Shown here: piece by piece, positions 12,799 through 23,419 of the stretch
Numbering within the stretch: the first letter of the stretch is position 1
How the letters are laid out: every line of letters begins with the position of its first letter
Assembly: GCA_013368315.1 (NCBI GenBank)
Contig: JAACJM010000110.1
Coordinates: 62,001 to 126,000, forward strand
Direction of reading: 5' to 3'
From: Tetrapyrgos nigripes
Taxonomy: Eukaryota; Basidiomycota; Agaricomycetes; Agaricales; Campanellaceae
Length of the DNA stretch: 64,000 nt
Made by a program: the position numbers and the translations under genes
The notes under the pieces: model-generated
The model's database searches: none
Told to the model about the DNA's origin: nothing
Seen by the model: only the letters and a program-made list of their open reading frames with translations

Positions 12799-13032
12799 AT
12801 GCCGCCGATGAAACGACGCAATTCAGACGCTGGATATAAAGCCTCTTCTTCAGTCAGGAAGAAAGCAAGGACAGGAGAACCTACCTCCACGATAGAACGC
12901 CGCCAGTCATTTCGTTTGAGTCTAGCCGGACTTGACACACCAAGCGTGCCGGGTTCCTCTGCTGCCCTGAACCCGCCTCAGGAACTCAACGGCATCGAGC
13001 TTGACGATGAACTCCTTGCAAATCCAACATAA
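12799..13032 (+). CDS. Small basic hypothetical protein
   Basis: This is a 77-residue frame starting MPPMKRRNSDAG with two basic clusters (MKRR and RKKAR) resembling nuclear localisation signals, and an acidic C-terminus (GIELDDELL). I do not recognise it. Its last 47 bp overlap the end of the RecQ-like fragment on the other strand. It is preceded by the left inverted-repeat arm, so it may be the first exon of a gene that was cut off here by the rearrangement that fused it to the helicase piece. Confidence 0.35.
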   Translation: MPPMKRRNSDAGYKASSSVRKKARTGEPTSTIERRQSFRLSLAGLDTPSVPGSSAALNPPQELNGIELDDELLANPT

Positions 13033-13622
13033 CGACCTGTATACAGTTCTTCTTGAAGAGCTGGCTCTGCAGAACCGTTTCGTGAAACGACTTTGAGAGC
13101 GCAAGTTCGGGCGAGACGAAAACGACGCAATACTTGATGTACTTGGTCCCATCCGCGAGTTTCTAGAAGATATGTTAGTTTATTTACACATAGAGCATTC
13201 CTGAGACGCACCCCAAAGATATCCTCGGCCTTTCCTCCTCCAGAATTGAGAGCAGTTGCCGGAATCCCTCTTTCCTCCAAAGCCTTCTTCTGAGCATCCA
13301 TGAGTGCATTGAGCGGGCTGACGACGATCATGCTCTTCTGGTACGCGCTAGGTGGATGCTGTGGGTCCCAGTGATAGAAGAGGCTTAGGTAGAAAGCCAG
13401 TGTTTTGCCGCCTCCGGTAGGTACATCATAAATGGTACTTTGACCCCTAATGATATTGAGAGCGGCTGCCTCTTGATGCGTTCTGAGTGATGGAATGTCA
13501 AAAACTTCGCATAATCTGGTTTTGGCTGTCTGTAGACATGCTTCGTCGACTTTGGGGGAGCCTTGGGTGCTCATGGAGGTGAAAATTTTGCAGAGTAGGT
13601 GGAAGTGATTGAGTGGGGCCAT
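12986..13622 (-). pseudogene. Truncated RecQ-like DNA helicase N-terminus
   Basis: RecQ-family helicases unwind DNA 3' to 5' using ATP. Two exons, 13622-13212 and 13162-12986, join in phase across a GTGCGT...CTAG intron and give 195 residues. Visible motifs are a Q-motif-like region (LRTHQEAAALNIIRGQ), Walker A (PTGGGKT) and motif Ia (IVVSPLNALM). Across the junction follows VVFVSPELALS. The frame ends just where the DEAH box should come (CIQVVMLD, then unrelated residues and a stop). Everything from motif II onward is absent, so it cannot be an active helicase. It faces the small basic ORF, and an inverted repeat flanks both. It could be a transposon-captured fragment or half of a broken inverted duplication. 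Confidence 0.75.
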
Positions 13623-13724
13623 AGAGAGCTAACAGCGGCGGATTTTGGCGGAAAAAACAGAACACATTGTTGTGGTAGCATAATATACAGTGCGTATATA
13701 CTAGTAGAGGTCGTAGGGTGAAGT

Positions 13725-13865
13725 TGAAGACACCTCGGTTTCGAAGTGGAAGCAGGATCTCGTTGAAGTCAAAACAAGCACGTGATTTTGGCCGACCATG
13801 CCAAAACCCTGGGATTTTATTCCAGTCGCTTCGCCGACGGACTGATCGACTGTCATCAGTACTCT
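13725..13865 (-). repeat. Inverted-repeat arm, right
   Basis: This is the reverse-complement partner of 12494-12640. It starts about 100 bp upstream of the RecQ-like start codon. By eye the two arms agree at roughly three quarters of positions, with the CACGTG-containing block best conserved. Confidence 0.75.
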
Positions 13866-14548
13866 TGCGAAAGACTGGTAACGAGTCTAACATCATCCAA
13901 TCCCACACCAGCATCGTCTTCGTCTTCCAGATCTAGTCCCGGTCATGACACCTCAACCCACTTGTACCCAACAACCTACCCATACCCAAACCCAAATTGG
14001 CCGCTTCAACCTCGTACCTCGTCCCTCTCTAGGCGCTGACGGTCCTCGACGTATCAAGATTGAGGAGATGAGGAGACACCTTGGAATCAGGATTTGATGG
14101 TACAGCCTCCAACTGTTACTAGTGTGGCTAATTGTAATCCAGCTCTCGGTACTACGTCTGAAGGCCAACAAAAAACTCCTTGTCCCTTGTACACCCGGTA
14201 CCAATTCCGGTTCCGGTTTCGGTCTTAATCCTGGTGTCTCCATCCTTCCCGTTGCTTCCGCAGTCATACCCAAACCCTTATCAGAGGAGGAACAAAACCC
14301 CATCCGAGAACGCTGACGCTCAGTGTTGACGATGCCAGAGACGTTTTTTGGTGGGTCGGGAGGTGTTCTGGGATTGGGTCGCCTAAGAAGGAGGGTTATG
14401 ACACCAAAGTTAAATCTGGAAGTGGCAGTGGGTATGGGCGTATGTCCCCGTCCAAATCCAGGACGACTTTCGGTGCTGGTGTAGGTGTAGGTGCGCTACC
14501 TGTGTTTCGGGTGCTTCAGGTGGTGACGAGGATGAGAAAGTCGATACT

Positions 14549-14720
14549 ATGACCTTGTTACGGAAGACGCTGGAGATGGTGGAGAACATGAAGGATGTGA
14601 AGGAGCGTAGGGCGGGGCGTCGCCTGTTGCGATGTCTCCTCACAAGAATAAGGATTGTTTGGTGTTTCTGGGTCTTCTGGGCCGCCCTCGTCGGGTTCGG
14701 TATCGTCGGTGTCAGAGTCG
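14549..14720 (+). repeat. Dispersed repeat R1, copy 1
   Basis: This closely matches 18590-18745 in the same orientation (agacgctggagatggt start, gggcggggcgtcgc middle, tttctgggtcttctgggcc end). Confidence 0.8.
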
Positions 14721-14989
14721 GCGTCTGTGTCTTTTTTGACTTGTCTCTCTTCTGGTACCGAACCTGTTACTGGTGGTTAGGACGCTGGGGTTCTCTCAAG
14801 CCTCCCTCCGCTTCAAATTCCGAAAACTATGCTTTACCACTACCACTCGTGCTCATTCCAAGACTCCTAGTCCTGGCACTCGTAGCAGCGACAAGCCTCT
14901 CTCCTCCAACTCCAACTCTAATTCCACCCGACTTCCTCCCGCAAGAGACACTTCATTTGGTTCGTGGTCGCGGACAAACATTTCGCATG

Positions 14990-15240
14990 AACATATATTG
15001 GGACGATTACCGCCATCAAAGTACATACCGATCCTGAAGCTCGTTAGAACGCTACGTAATGCTTCATCTGGAGTCGAGGTCGGATCGCTGCACGATGGGG
15101 CTTCGAGCTCTCTCAAAGCAACCTCAAGAAGAGAAACTAGTCACGCCGAGTATTGGGATCCAAGTAACAAATTGTTTTCCCAGATAGTGTCTTACCGTGC
15201 GTATTTGAGGTTGTCCCTCATAGTAGGTTTAGGGCCTTAA
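14990..15240 (+). repeat. Dispersed repeat R2, copy 1
   Basis: Four related copies occur at about 14990-15240, 17890-18120, 18750-18850 (partial) and 22310-22560. Shared blocks are gggcaccgattaccgc-like starts, gcacgatggggcttc and a tgcgttacggtgcgt-like end. The second and fourth are the ends of the two tandem epoxide-hydrolase units. Confidence 0.7.
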
Positions 15241-15721
15241 CTTTAAATCTAGATCCCTATCACTTCCAAACGTTCGCTTGTTCTGACACGCCGAGTCATG
15301 TCGGACTTGCAGCCTTTTTGCCAGCCTGCCCACAGTCGGAGCCTTCACTTCCGTATCTCGCAGGTCCAGGCAAACCATTGTTGCTCAATGATAGGACGAT
15401 ACGGATGGATCCCTTCTGCCATAACCCATAGCAGCTTCTCTTTCTTTCTCGGATAGCGTCGTCACTCGCTAGAATGACATCATTACGGTGTTGCGCCGAG
15501 TAGACTAATGCTAAGTCGAGCGTGACGGTACCGGGACGTCAAACAGCTCTCGCTCCATACAGTAACTACTACATTCCAAGTTCTGACTCAGAGCGCTTCG
15601 CCCCAAAATGGTTGGGATTTGCTGCTGCTGCTGCTTGATAACGCAACTCTATGTTTAGGATGACAGAGCGACTCTACTAGACGTTAACGTTAAATGGGAC
15701 TGGATTCTTTGGGGTTTTCCA
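15241..15721. other. Gene-free stretch
   Basis: No gene is seen. A short gctgctgctgctgct run lies near 15620. The motif gcgtgacggtaccgg near 15520 also occurs upstream of the third epoxide hydrolase (34340) and at 28945. Confidence 0.4.
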
Positions 15722-15799
15722 CGTCCAAGCTGCTTGATAATATGAGAGTCGTTTTGGATGACAGAGCAACTGGTTTGTAATGGTGCAGACCTAGCTCAG

Positions 15800-15806
15800 T
15801 ATAAAA
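15800..15806 (+). promoter_or_regulatory. TATA box of epoxide hydrolase copy 1
   Basis: TATAAAA lies 48 bp before the ATG. The same box at the same distance precedes copies 2 (20226) and 3 (34540). Confidence 0.75.
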
Positions 15807-15847
15807 GGTCAGTCGCAAAGCAGAATATGCAACTTACATACTCAAGT

Positions 15848-17210
15848 ATGCTCTTCCAGGTCTTATCCTCCCTACTCCTTGCCTTGGCTGCGGGTGCATC
15901 GCCAGCACTCCTTCCTCGAGTCGACGCCCCAGCGCCGTTCAATTCCTCCTTATTCAAGGACCTCAATGTCTCCAGAGGCCTGAATTACCACTATTACGCA
16001 GTCCCAGCAGACACAGGCAAACCCACCCTTCTCTTTCTCCATGGCTTCCCTTCCACTTCGTATGATTGGCATCACCAGGTAGCCTTTTTCCAGGATAAAG
16101 GATACGGTCTCCTCGTACCTGATATGTTGGGTTATGGAGGTACCTCGAAACCGTTGGACCCTCAGCTTTACGTTTCCAGTCTGGTTACGCGGGATATCAT
16201 TGATATCTTGGACGCTGAGAACATTGAGCAGGCAGTTGTAGTAGCCCATGATTGGTGAGTTTTCTCAAAGCACTGTTACCTGAGCTCGTTACTGATGACG
16301 GCTGGGTTACTCTTGCGTTAACAGGGGCTCAAAAACTGCCAGTCGTCTTGCGAATTACTTCCCGGAGCGGTTCCTTTCTTACGCATTTCTGGCTGTAGGA
16401 TACATCACTCCTACTTTCTTCGCAACTCCCTTTGAAGAGAACCTCAACCTGGTGAGCAGTTATCTAACCCTACCAGTGGCTTCCGGTTCTTAATTATGTT
16501 GCATCGACAACATGTTTACTCTAGAGCAAAGCAGTACTTGGCTATGATAATTTTGGATATTGGATTTCTTTTCCTCTGAAGGCGCAGATCAAACCATTCT
16601 AGATCATCTCGATTCATTTTGGGACATAGCCTACACGAAGGACACCACTAAGACGATCACGGACTGGTCTCCACTAGGAGCCTTGGAGGCGTTTATCACT
16701 AATGACACCAGGATTCCGCCAGTAGACTATGTTACACCTGAGGTGAGTCTAGAAAATTTTCATTTTAGATACTAGAAATAATGACCTCTTCTACACATAG
16801 GAACGAGCCATTCAAATGGAAGCCATCCGCCAAGGTGGTTTAGCCGCTCCTCTCAATTGGTACAAAATTGCGCGCGGTACCCTCGAAGGCCAGGACGATC
16901 AAGGTACGAATTTCCCTTTAAATCCTCTGTTCTAACAAAATTAATGGAGACGTCTATCTCGGTTTTACTACTAGGTATTCCACAAGAAAACGCACTCATT
17001 CATAGTCCGGTCTTCTTTGGTGCTGCTTTGCGAGACTACATCTCAGTCAGTGCTCCAATCTTCGTGGCAGGAGCTCTTGTTTCGAGTAATAGCACGGTGA
17101 CTATCCGCGAGTATAATTCGGGACATTGGGTTCAGTTGGCTTTACCAGACGAGGTCAACGGTGATCTGCTCCAGTGGATTGGGGGTTTGGGTCTGGGTCT
17201 GGATGCGTGA
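15848..17210 (+). pseudogene. Secreted epoxide hydrolase-like, copy 1, frameshifted
   Basis: This is an alpha/beta hydrolase of the soluble epoxide hydrolase type, which opens epoxides to diols through an Asp ester. Exons are 15848-16254, 16325-16451, 16525-16742, 16801-16903 and 16975-17210, all with GT-AG introns. Visible features are a signal peptide (MLFQVLSSLLLALAAGAS), the oxyanion motif HGFP, the nucleophile motif HDWG split by intron 1, the lid motif NWYK and the catalytic His in SGHWVQ. Exon 3 is 218 nt where the intact copy has 219, because a GGG is reduced to GG near 16560. The frame is therefore lost after YDNFGYW unless this is an assembly error. Everything else is intact. Confidence 0.85.
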
Positions 17211-17889
17211 TGAAATGTTCAACGAGCGCCATCACCATCTGTTGTATGGGTACTAGTATGGTATTTCTTAAAGTCGTTATGTAGATTACCAGAAATTCTA
17301 TTAGACTCGTGTGCTACCACATACTTGACATTGAGCTTTTCCAGCAGTCCCTTTAGTACGAGGAGAACGAGTCTTGAAGCTTGAAGATGAAAGCACGACA
17401 AAATCCGGAAAATCCCGTTCCTCGGTTCTCCTCTTCCATTTGTCCGACTTCACGTCTTTACTCTGAGTCTTAGCTTCCTTGACTTTTCCTCCCGCAAGAA
17501 ACGCCATCACCAAGTGCAAAACTGAATATCAGACAAACCTTTGACTCAGGGACCGTAGCAGAGGTGTAGGACGAGCGTGATCGTATGGTCTGACGAACTG
17601 GCAAGAGCATATCCAAAGCGCAAGCCTAGAGCCAAAAGGGACGCGTGTCGCTTGTCGTTACTCAACCTTCCAGTCTCTGTCTCTAAAAAAACTATAATTG
17701 AATCACGGCACTGAACTTTGACAGATACTTGAGATGGGAAACCATAGCAGAGGTGTAGAACGCGTACGAGTATGGTCGTATGGTTTCAGGACCTGACAAA
17801 GCAGATGAACGTCGCAGATTCTCTGGTGCGGTGTTTCCTTCACATGTAAAGAGGTCTATTTCTCACTTTCGTTGCCTTTCAGCTCATAG

Positions 17890-18120
17890 TTCGCTTATTG
17901 GGCCGATTACCGCATGGAGGTCACTGGAACGCTGCGCAATGCTTCATTTGGTGAAGGAGGAGGAGGTCGAACCGCTGCACGATGGGGCTTCAAGCTTCAA
18001 GCCTCTCTTCGGGCATACCTCTAGAAGAAATTGGCTACGCCGAATGCCAGGATCCAGGGAACAAGCGTCTTTCCGGATAATGTGCGTTACGGTGCGTGCT
18101 TATTATGATAGGATTAGGAC
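17890..18120 (+). repeat. Dispersed repeat R2, copy 2
   Basis: This is nearly identical to 22310-22560 as part of the tandem duplication, and more diverged from 14990-15240. Confidence 0.75.
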
Positions 18121-18243
18121 CCTAACTGATAGGTGCAGCATGAATATGGGTAGTACTTTGAGACAAGCTTCGCGACTCCTTGTGGCTGCTTCTCCCAACT
18201 GCTTGATGGAGCTGGCGCAAGATTTGAGGAGCCGAAAGCGATC

Positions 18244-18576
18244 ATCAGGAAAAGGGTCTATTTGCTGGTGGCTTGTGCCGCTTTTCCGCTTGCTGCGACG
18301 ATTTTGGGGGTTTTTTCAGTGTGTCCCCTACACTCAAGAGGCCACATTATTACTTCAATATAGTTCCTAACAACATAAAAACATGTTCCGAAGTGAGAGA
18401 GTGAAAAAAAAACCTAACCTACAAAGCGCTGTGCCTTGTGGAAATTTTGGCACTTGCGGGAAAATAGACGTGGCCGGTTGCTGGCAGCTTGCCGAGCTTG
18501 TGAAGCTTGCTCTGCCAAAATTTTGGCGGTACAAGTGCTCACAAGTGGCCGCAAGCAATTGGACCCTTTTCCTGAT
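18244..18576. mobile_element. Non-autonomous DNA element, GATC target duplication
   Basis: This is a 333-bp element with perfect 15-bp terminal inverted repeats (ATCAGGAAAAGGGTC). It is flanked on both sides by GATC (18240-18243 and 18577-18580). The related sequence downstream of unit 2 has one GATC and no insertion (gaaagcgatctttgataagg at about 23406), which is an empty site. Short internal motifs (aaattttggca and ccaaaattttgg) recur inside. There is no coding capacity. The superfamily is not assigned. Confidence 0.85.
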
Positions 18577-18589
18577 GATCTTTGATAAG

Positions 18590-18745
18590 GAAAGAGAAGA
18601 CGCTGGAGATGGTCGAGAGCATGAAGGATGTGATGGAGCGTAGGGCGGGGCGTCGCTTGCTGCGATGTCTTCTCACAAGAATGAGAAGGAGGAAGGATTG
18701 TTTGGTGTTTCTGGGTCTTCTGGGCCGTGCTCGTCGGGGTTTTCA
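18590..18745 (+). repeat. Dispersed repeat R1, copy 2
   Basis: This is the counterpart of 14549-14720 and starts just after the GATC-flanked element. A partial R2 copy follows at 18750-18850. Confidence 0.8.
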
Positions 18746-18849
18746 GATCAGAATTCACACATATTGGTACGATTGCCGTCATCGAAGTAATACTGATCCG
18801 AGCTTGTTGGAACGATGTGTAATAATGCTTCATCTGGAGCCGAGCCTGG

Positions 18850-19850
18850 GTACATAGTTGATGGGTACTAGCAGATAGAAGCCTAAGAAGCCTCGGGGTG
18901 TTCCGAGCCTACTTCCTTCCCATTTTGGTAAGATCTAATCAGTAGCGTGGCTTCGGAGTGACCGGAGTGACCGGAGCTGGTTCTTAGCTCAGTCGACCAC
19001 CGACGTTCTCCCTTGTACTCTGTACTGAGACCACTGCCTGTTTATACATCTTTCAAATACCCTTGCTCATTGTTCCCGTTCGCAACACATGAATGATTCT
19101 GGCGCATCATTGATTCGTTGTGTACTATGCCTTATACTTACTAGGAGATGTGCTTGCTCCTCATTCCATTTTTTTTCCATGACTGACACCATTGTCACTT
19201 CGTCTTCAACATGCAAATCTGCGCTACTAGTACCATACTGTTCCATTCTGTCCCCTCTCCCTTTGGATCAAGAATGTTGCTGGATGTTGCCGCATTCGGA
19301 AAGCGGATAAGAGGTCTTGTAGCATTGCCTGCTAATTATTTCTGGGACTCAAGGGCTAAAAACATATTAAATTCCAGGTAACTTAGACGAAATGACCAGG
19401 CCGAAGTTCAATGAACTTGAAGGAACTTCACATTGAGGTAGTAAGTAGATGGTATTGATCAATTTATGTGCATTGCTCCCCAAGTCACAGGAAAGTCATA
19501 TGGAGTCTGAAACAGTACAGCCGTAGCATAGAAGTGATAAGTATGAGTTCAGTAGAACGCATGGTAGCTAGAGATCGAAGATGAGAGTCCTGGGAAAACT
19601 TCGGCGACGGCCATAGGCATCGCATGGTCGAGCCCCTATTCGCCTGGCGTGTCACGCGTGCATGACTATTGGTTATTCCGCAAATAATAGTTTTTATTTT
19701 ATTTTTACTACATATCAAACGCTCTCCAGCTCTCATCACAGGCTATTTCCATAGGTATGTAGGTCTATAGGGAAACTGAAGGTCGGAGGGCAGCCGATGT
19801 GACGTACTGTGACCTGGGGAGGAAACGACGCGTTTTTGAGGGTTCCCTGT
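18850..19850. other. Gene-free stretch
   Basis: No gene or recognisable element is seen. Short open frames on either strand show no motif. Confidence 0.4.
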
Positions 19851-20060
19851 CACCGCGAACGGCGATGCATATTTGGAGCATGGAAAGATCTAAACTTAAA
19901 TGACGGATTTTTGCTCGGTCCCGGGAATACTCCATATGGAATATCGGCCTCAAATCGGTCTCATATGGAGTAGGCCCGGCGAGCAAAAGCTGCTTTGAAA
20001 AATCAGTAATTTAAGTTTGTGTTTTTTCAATGGCCCAAATATGCATCGCCGTCCGCGGTG
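19851..20060. mobile_element. 210-bp palindromic MITE, 3-bp TSD (TGT)
   Basis: This is a near-perfect long palindrome. The ends are CACCGCGAACGGCGATGCAT and its partner ending CCGCGGTG. TGT occurs at 19848-19850 and 20061-20063. The centre carries two CTCCATATGG-type blocks about the symmetry axis. The same length and structure recur at 36784-36993. Ends starting CAC and a 3-bp duplication recall CACTA-type elements, but this is inference. Confidence 0.9.
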
Positions 20061-20147
20061 TGTCACTTCGTGGTTCGAAACTTCTCGTACCTCGCTTTTC
20101 GGGGATATCTAATAGTACCCATCGACTTGCCACCGACGGCCCCACTC

Positions 20148-22555
20148 CCCGGCTGCTTGACAATATGAGAGTCGTTGTTTTGGATAACCGAGCAACTGGT
20201 TTGTAATGGTGCAGACCTAGTGCAGTATAAAAGGTCAGTCGCAAAGCAGAATATGCAATCTACATACTCAAGTATGCTCTTCCAGGTCTTATCCTCCCTA
20301 CTCCTTGCCTTGGCTGCTGGTGCATCCTCAGCACTCCTTCCTCGAGTCGACGCCCCAGCGCCATTCAATTCCTCCTTATTCAAGGACCTCAATGTCTCTA
20401 GAGGCCTGAATTACCACTATTACACAGTCCCAGCAGACACAGGCAAACCCACCCTTCTCCTTCTGCATGGCTTCCCTTCCACTTCGCATGATTGGCATCA
20501 CCAGGTAGCCTTTTTCCAGGATAAAGGATACGGTCTCCTCGTACCCGATATGTTGGGTTATGGAGGCACCTCGAAACCGTTGGACCCTCAGCTTTATGTT
20601 TCCAGTCTGGTTACGCGGGATATCATTGATATCTTGGACGCTGAGAACATTGAGCAGGCAATTGTAGTAGCCCATGATTGGTGAGTTTTCTCAAAGCACT
20701 GTTACCTGAGCTCATTACTGATGACGGCTGGGTTACTCTTGCGTTAACAGGGGCTCAAAAAACTGCCAGTCGTCTTGCGAATTACTTCCCGGAGCGGTTC
20801 CTTTCTTACGCATTTCTGGCTGTGGGATACATCACTCCTACTTTCTTCGCAACTCCCTTCGAAGAGAAGCTCAACCTGGTGAGCAGTTTTCTAACCCTAC
20901 CAGTGGCTTCCAGTTCTTAATTATGTTGCATCGACAACATGTTTACTCTAGAGCAAAGCAGTACTTGGCTATGAGAATTTTGGATATTGGGATTTCTTTT
21001 CCTCTGAAGGCGCAGATCAAACCATTCTGGATCATCTCGATTCATTTTGGGACATATCCTTCCCGAACGACACCACTGTAACGATCACGGACTGGTCTCC
21101 ACTAGGAGCCTTGGAGGCGTTTATCACTAATGACACCAGGATTCCGCCAGTAGACTATGTTACACCTGAGGTGAGTCTAGAAAATTTTCATTGTAGATAT
21201 TAGAGCTAATTGCGACTTCTGCATAGGAACGAGCCATTCAAATGGAAGCCATCCGCGAAGGTGGTTTAGCCGCTCCTCTCAATTGGTACAAAATTGCGCG
21301 CGGTACCCTCGAAGGCCAGGACGATCAAGGTACGAATTTCCCTTTAACTCCTATGTTCTAACAAAATTAATGGAGACGTCTATCTCGGTTTTACTACTAG
21401 GTATTCCACAAGAAAACGCACTCATTCATAGTCCGGTCTTCTTTGGTGCTGCTTTGCGAGACTATATCACAGTCAGTGCTCCAATCTTTTTGGCAGGAGC
21501 TCTTGTTTCGAGTAATAGCACGGTGACTATCCGCGAGTATAATTCGGGACATTGGGTTCAGTTGGCTTTACCAGACGAGGTCAACGACGATCTACTCCAG
21601 TGGATTGAGGGTTTGGGTCTGGGTCTGGATGCGTGATGAAATGTTCAACGAGCGCCATCACCATCTGTTGTATGGGTACTAGTATGGTATTTCTTAAAGT
21701 CGTTATGTAGATTACCAGAAATTCTATTAGACTCGTGTGCTACCACATACTTGACATTGAGCTTTTCCAGCAGTCCCTTTAGTACGAGGAGAACGAGTCT
21801 TGAAGCTTGAAGATGAAAGCACGACAAAATCCGGAAAATCCCGTTCCTCGGTTCTCCTCTTCCATTTGTCCGACTTCACGTCTTTACTCTGAGTCTTAGC
21901 TTCCTTGCTTTTCCTCCCGCAAAAAACGCCATCACCAAGTGCAAACCTGGATATCAGACAAATCTTTGACTCAGGGACCGTAGCAGAGGTGTAGGACAAG
22001 CTTGATCGTATGGTCTGACGAACTGGCAAGAGCATCCAAAGCGCAAGCCTAGAGCCAACAGGGACGTGTGTCGCTTGTCGTTGCTCAACCTTCCAGTCTC
22101 TGTCTCAAAAAAAAAAAAACTACAATTGAATCACGGCACTGAACTTTGACAGATACTTGAGATGGGAAACCATAGCAGAGGTGTAGAACGCGTACGGGTA
22201 TGGTCGTATGGTTTGAGGAACTGACAAAGCAGATGAACGTCGCAGATTCTCTGGTGCGGTGTTTCCTTCACATGTAAAGAGGTCTATTTCTCACTTTCGT
22301 TGCCTTTCAGCTCATAATTTGCTTATTGGGCCGATTATCGCATGGAGGTCACTGGAACGCTGCGCAATGCTTCATTCGGTGAAGGAGGAGGAGGTCGAAC
22401 CGCTGCACGATGGGGCTTCAAGCTTCAAGCTTCTCTTCGGGCATACCTCTAGAAGAAATTGGCTACGCCGAATGCCAGGATCCAGGGAACAAGCGTCTTT
22501 CCGGATAATGTGCGTTACGGTGCGTATTTGAGGCTGCTTATTATGATATGATTAG
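20148..22555 (+). repeat. Tandem duplication unit 2 (epoxide hydrolase locus)
   Basis: This is the second copy of the 15722-18118 unit. It lies directly after the 210-bp MITE, which is in the spacer between the units. Confidence 0.9.
20274..21636 (+). pseudogene. Secreted epoxide hydrolase-like, copy 2, frameshifted
   Basis: It has the same five-exon structure as copy 1: 20274-20680, 20751-20878, 20952-21171, 21227-21329 and 21401-21636. Signal peptide, HGFP, HDWG, NWYK and SGHWVQ are all present. Exon 2 has 128 nt instead of 127, because the A run after GGCTC is six long. Exon 3 has 220 nt instead of 219, because GCGTTTATC became GCGTTTTATC near 21121. Each insertion breaks the frame. Both lie in homopolymers at positions different from the copy 1 lesion, so the two copies were damaged independently or carry separate assembly errors. 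Confidence 0.85.
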
Positions 22556-22560
22556 GGCCC
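22310..22560 (+). repeat. Dispersed repeat R2, copy 4
   Basis: This is the end of tandem unit 2, nearly identical to 17890-18120. Confidence 0.75.
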
Positions 22561-23419
22561 TAACTTATACATTTAGATCCCTATACTTGAGCGACGGCCA
22601 TGAAAACTGCTGTCGAACTGAATTGACCATGCAATAATACCCAGTCCTTCCAGCCCGTTGTCATTCGTGTAAGTCGAGACGCGTTCATAGGACGCGAAGC
22701 AACTGGTAGCGTGGTAGTACTTAGCTTGCTTCGGTATAGTCTTGAGGACCCATAATTAACTGAGTGTTTGGCAGAAAAACAAGCATTACATTAGCTAGCA
22801 GTGGTTATACTTGCACTAGCTGCAGAATATCAGGCGAATTTATATGAGCCTCATGCTTGGATACTCCAGACGTATAGCACCTAACCTCACCCAGCGTCCT
22901 ACAAAACATAGGGCAGACAGAATCACTCGTCATTCAGACTCATATCCTTCCCAACTACATCACCTTCCACCAACTGCAATACGAAGACGACTTGAGGGGA
23001 AAGAAAGCAGGTCGCACTTGGACTTGACACCATGATGACGAGGTAAAGTCGATATCCTGTCTTTAGTGGATAGGTTTACACTTGAGCTTAAAGACGAAAA
23101 GAGACTCACAAATACGAACTTTCAAAAGAGCCTTTCCCGTTCAGGCAGCTCCACGAGCCTTGATCATCTCTTCGGCACAATACTCGAGGATTCATTGCGA
23201 TAATCATCTGATTGAGATGACAGAGTAGTTTGGAACAGATACGAAAAGTCGGACGTGCGACTCCACGAGAGATTTGTCGGATTTGGCTGGTTCTGGGAAC
23301 TAAGCTGGTAGGTGCAGCATGAATATAGGTAGTGCTTTGAGATAAGCTTCGCTGTCTCTGCATCTTCCAACTGCTTGATAGAGCTGGCGCAAGATTTGAG
23401 TAGCTGAAAGCGATCTTTG

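Larger units (their letters stand above)
13900..15240 (+). pseudogene. Degraded coding region, unknown family
   Basis: Short stretches read like protein in changing frames, for example ADGPRRIKIEEMRRHLGIRI at 14035-14095 and TLEMVENMKDVKERRAGRR at about 14564-14620. Frames change every 100-200 bp and no splice set restores one long frame. The 14549-14720 part recurs at 18590-18745 and the 14990-15240 part recurs near 17.9, 18.8 and 22.4 kb, so this is repeated material. I do not recognise the family. Confidence 0.35.
15722..18118 (+). repeat. Tandem duplication unit 1 (epoxide hydrolase locus)
   Basis: This matches 20148-22555 nearly base for base, with a 4426-bp offset. It includes promoter, gene, the whole 3' flank and repeat R2. 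The 740 bp following the match in unit 2 (about 22570-23305) are absent from unit 1. Confidence 0.9.
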
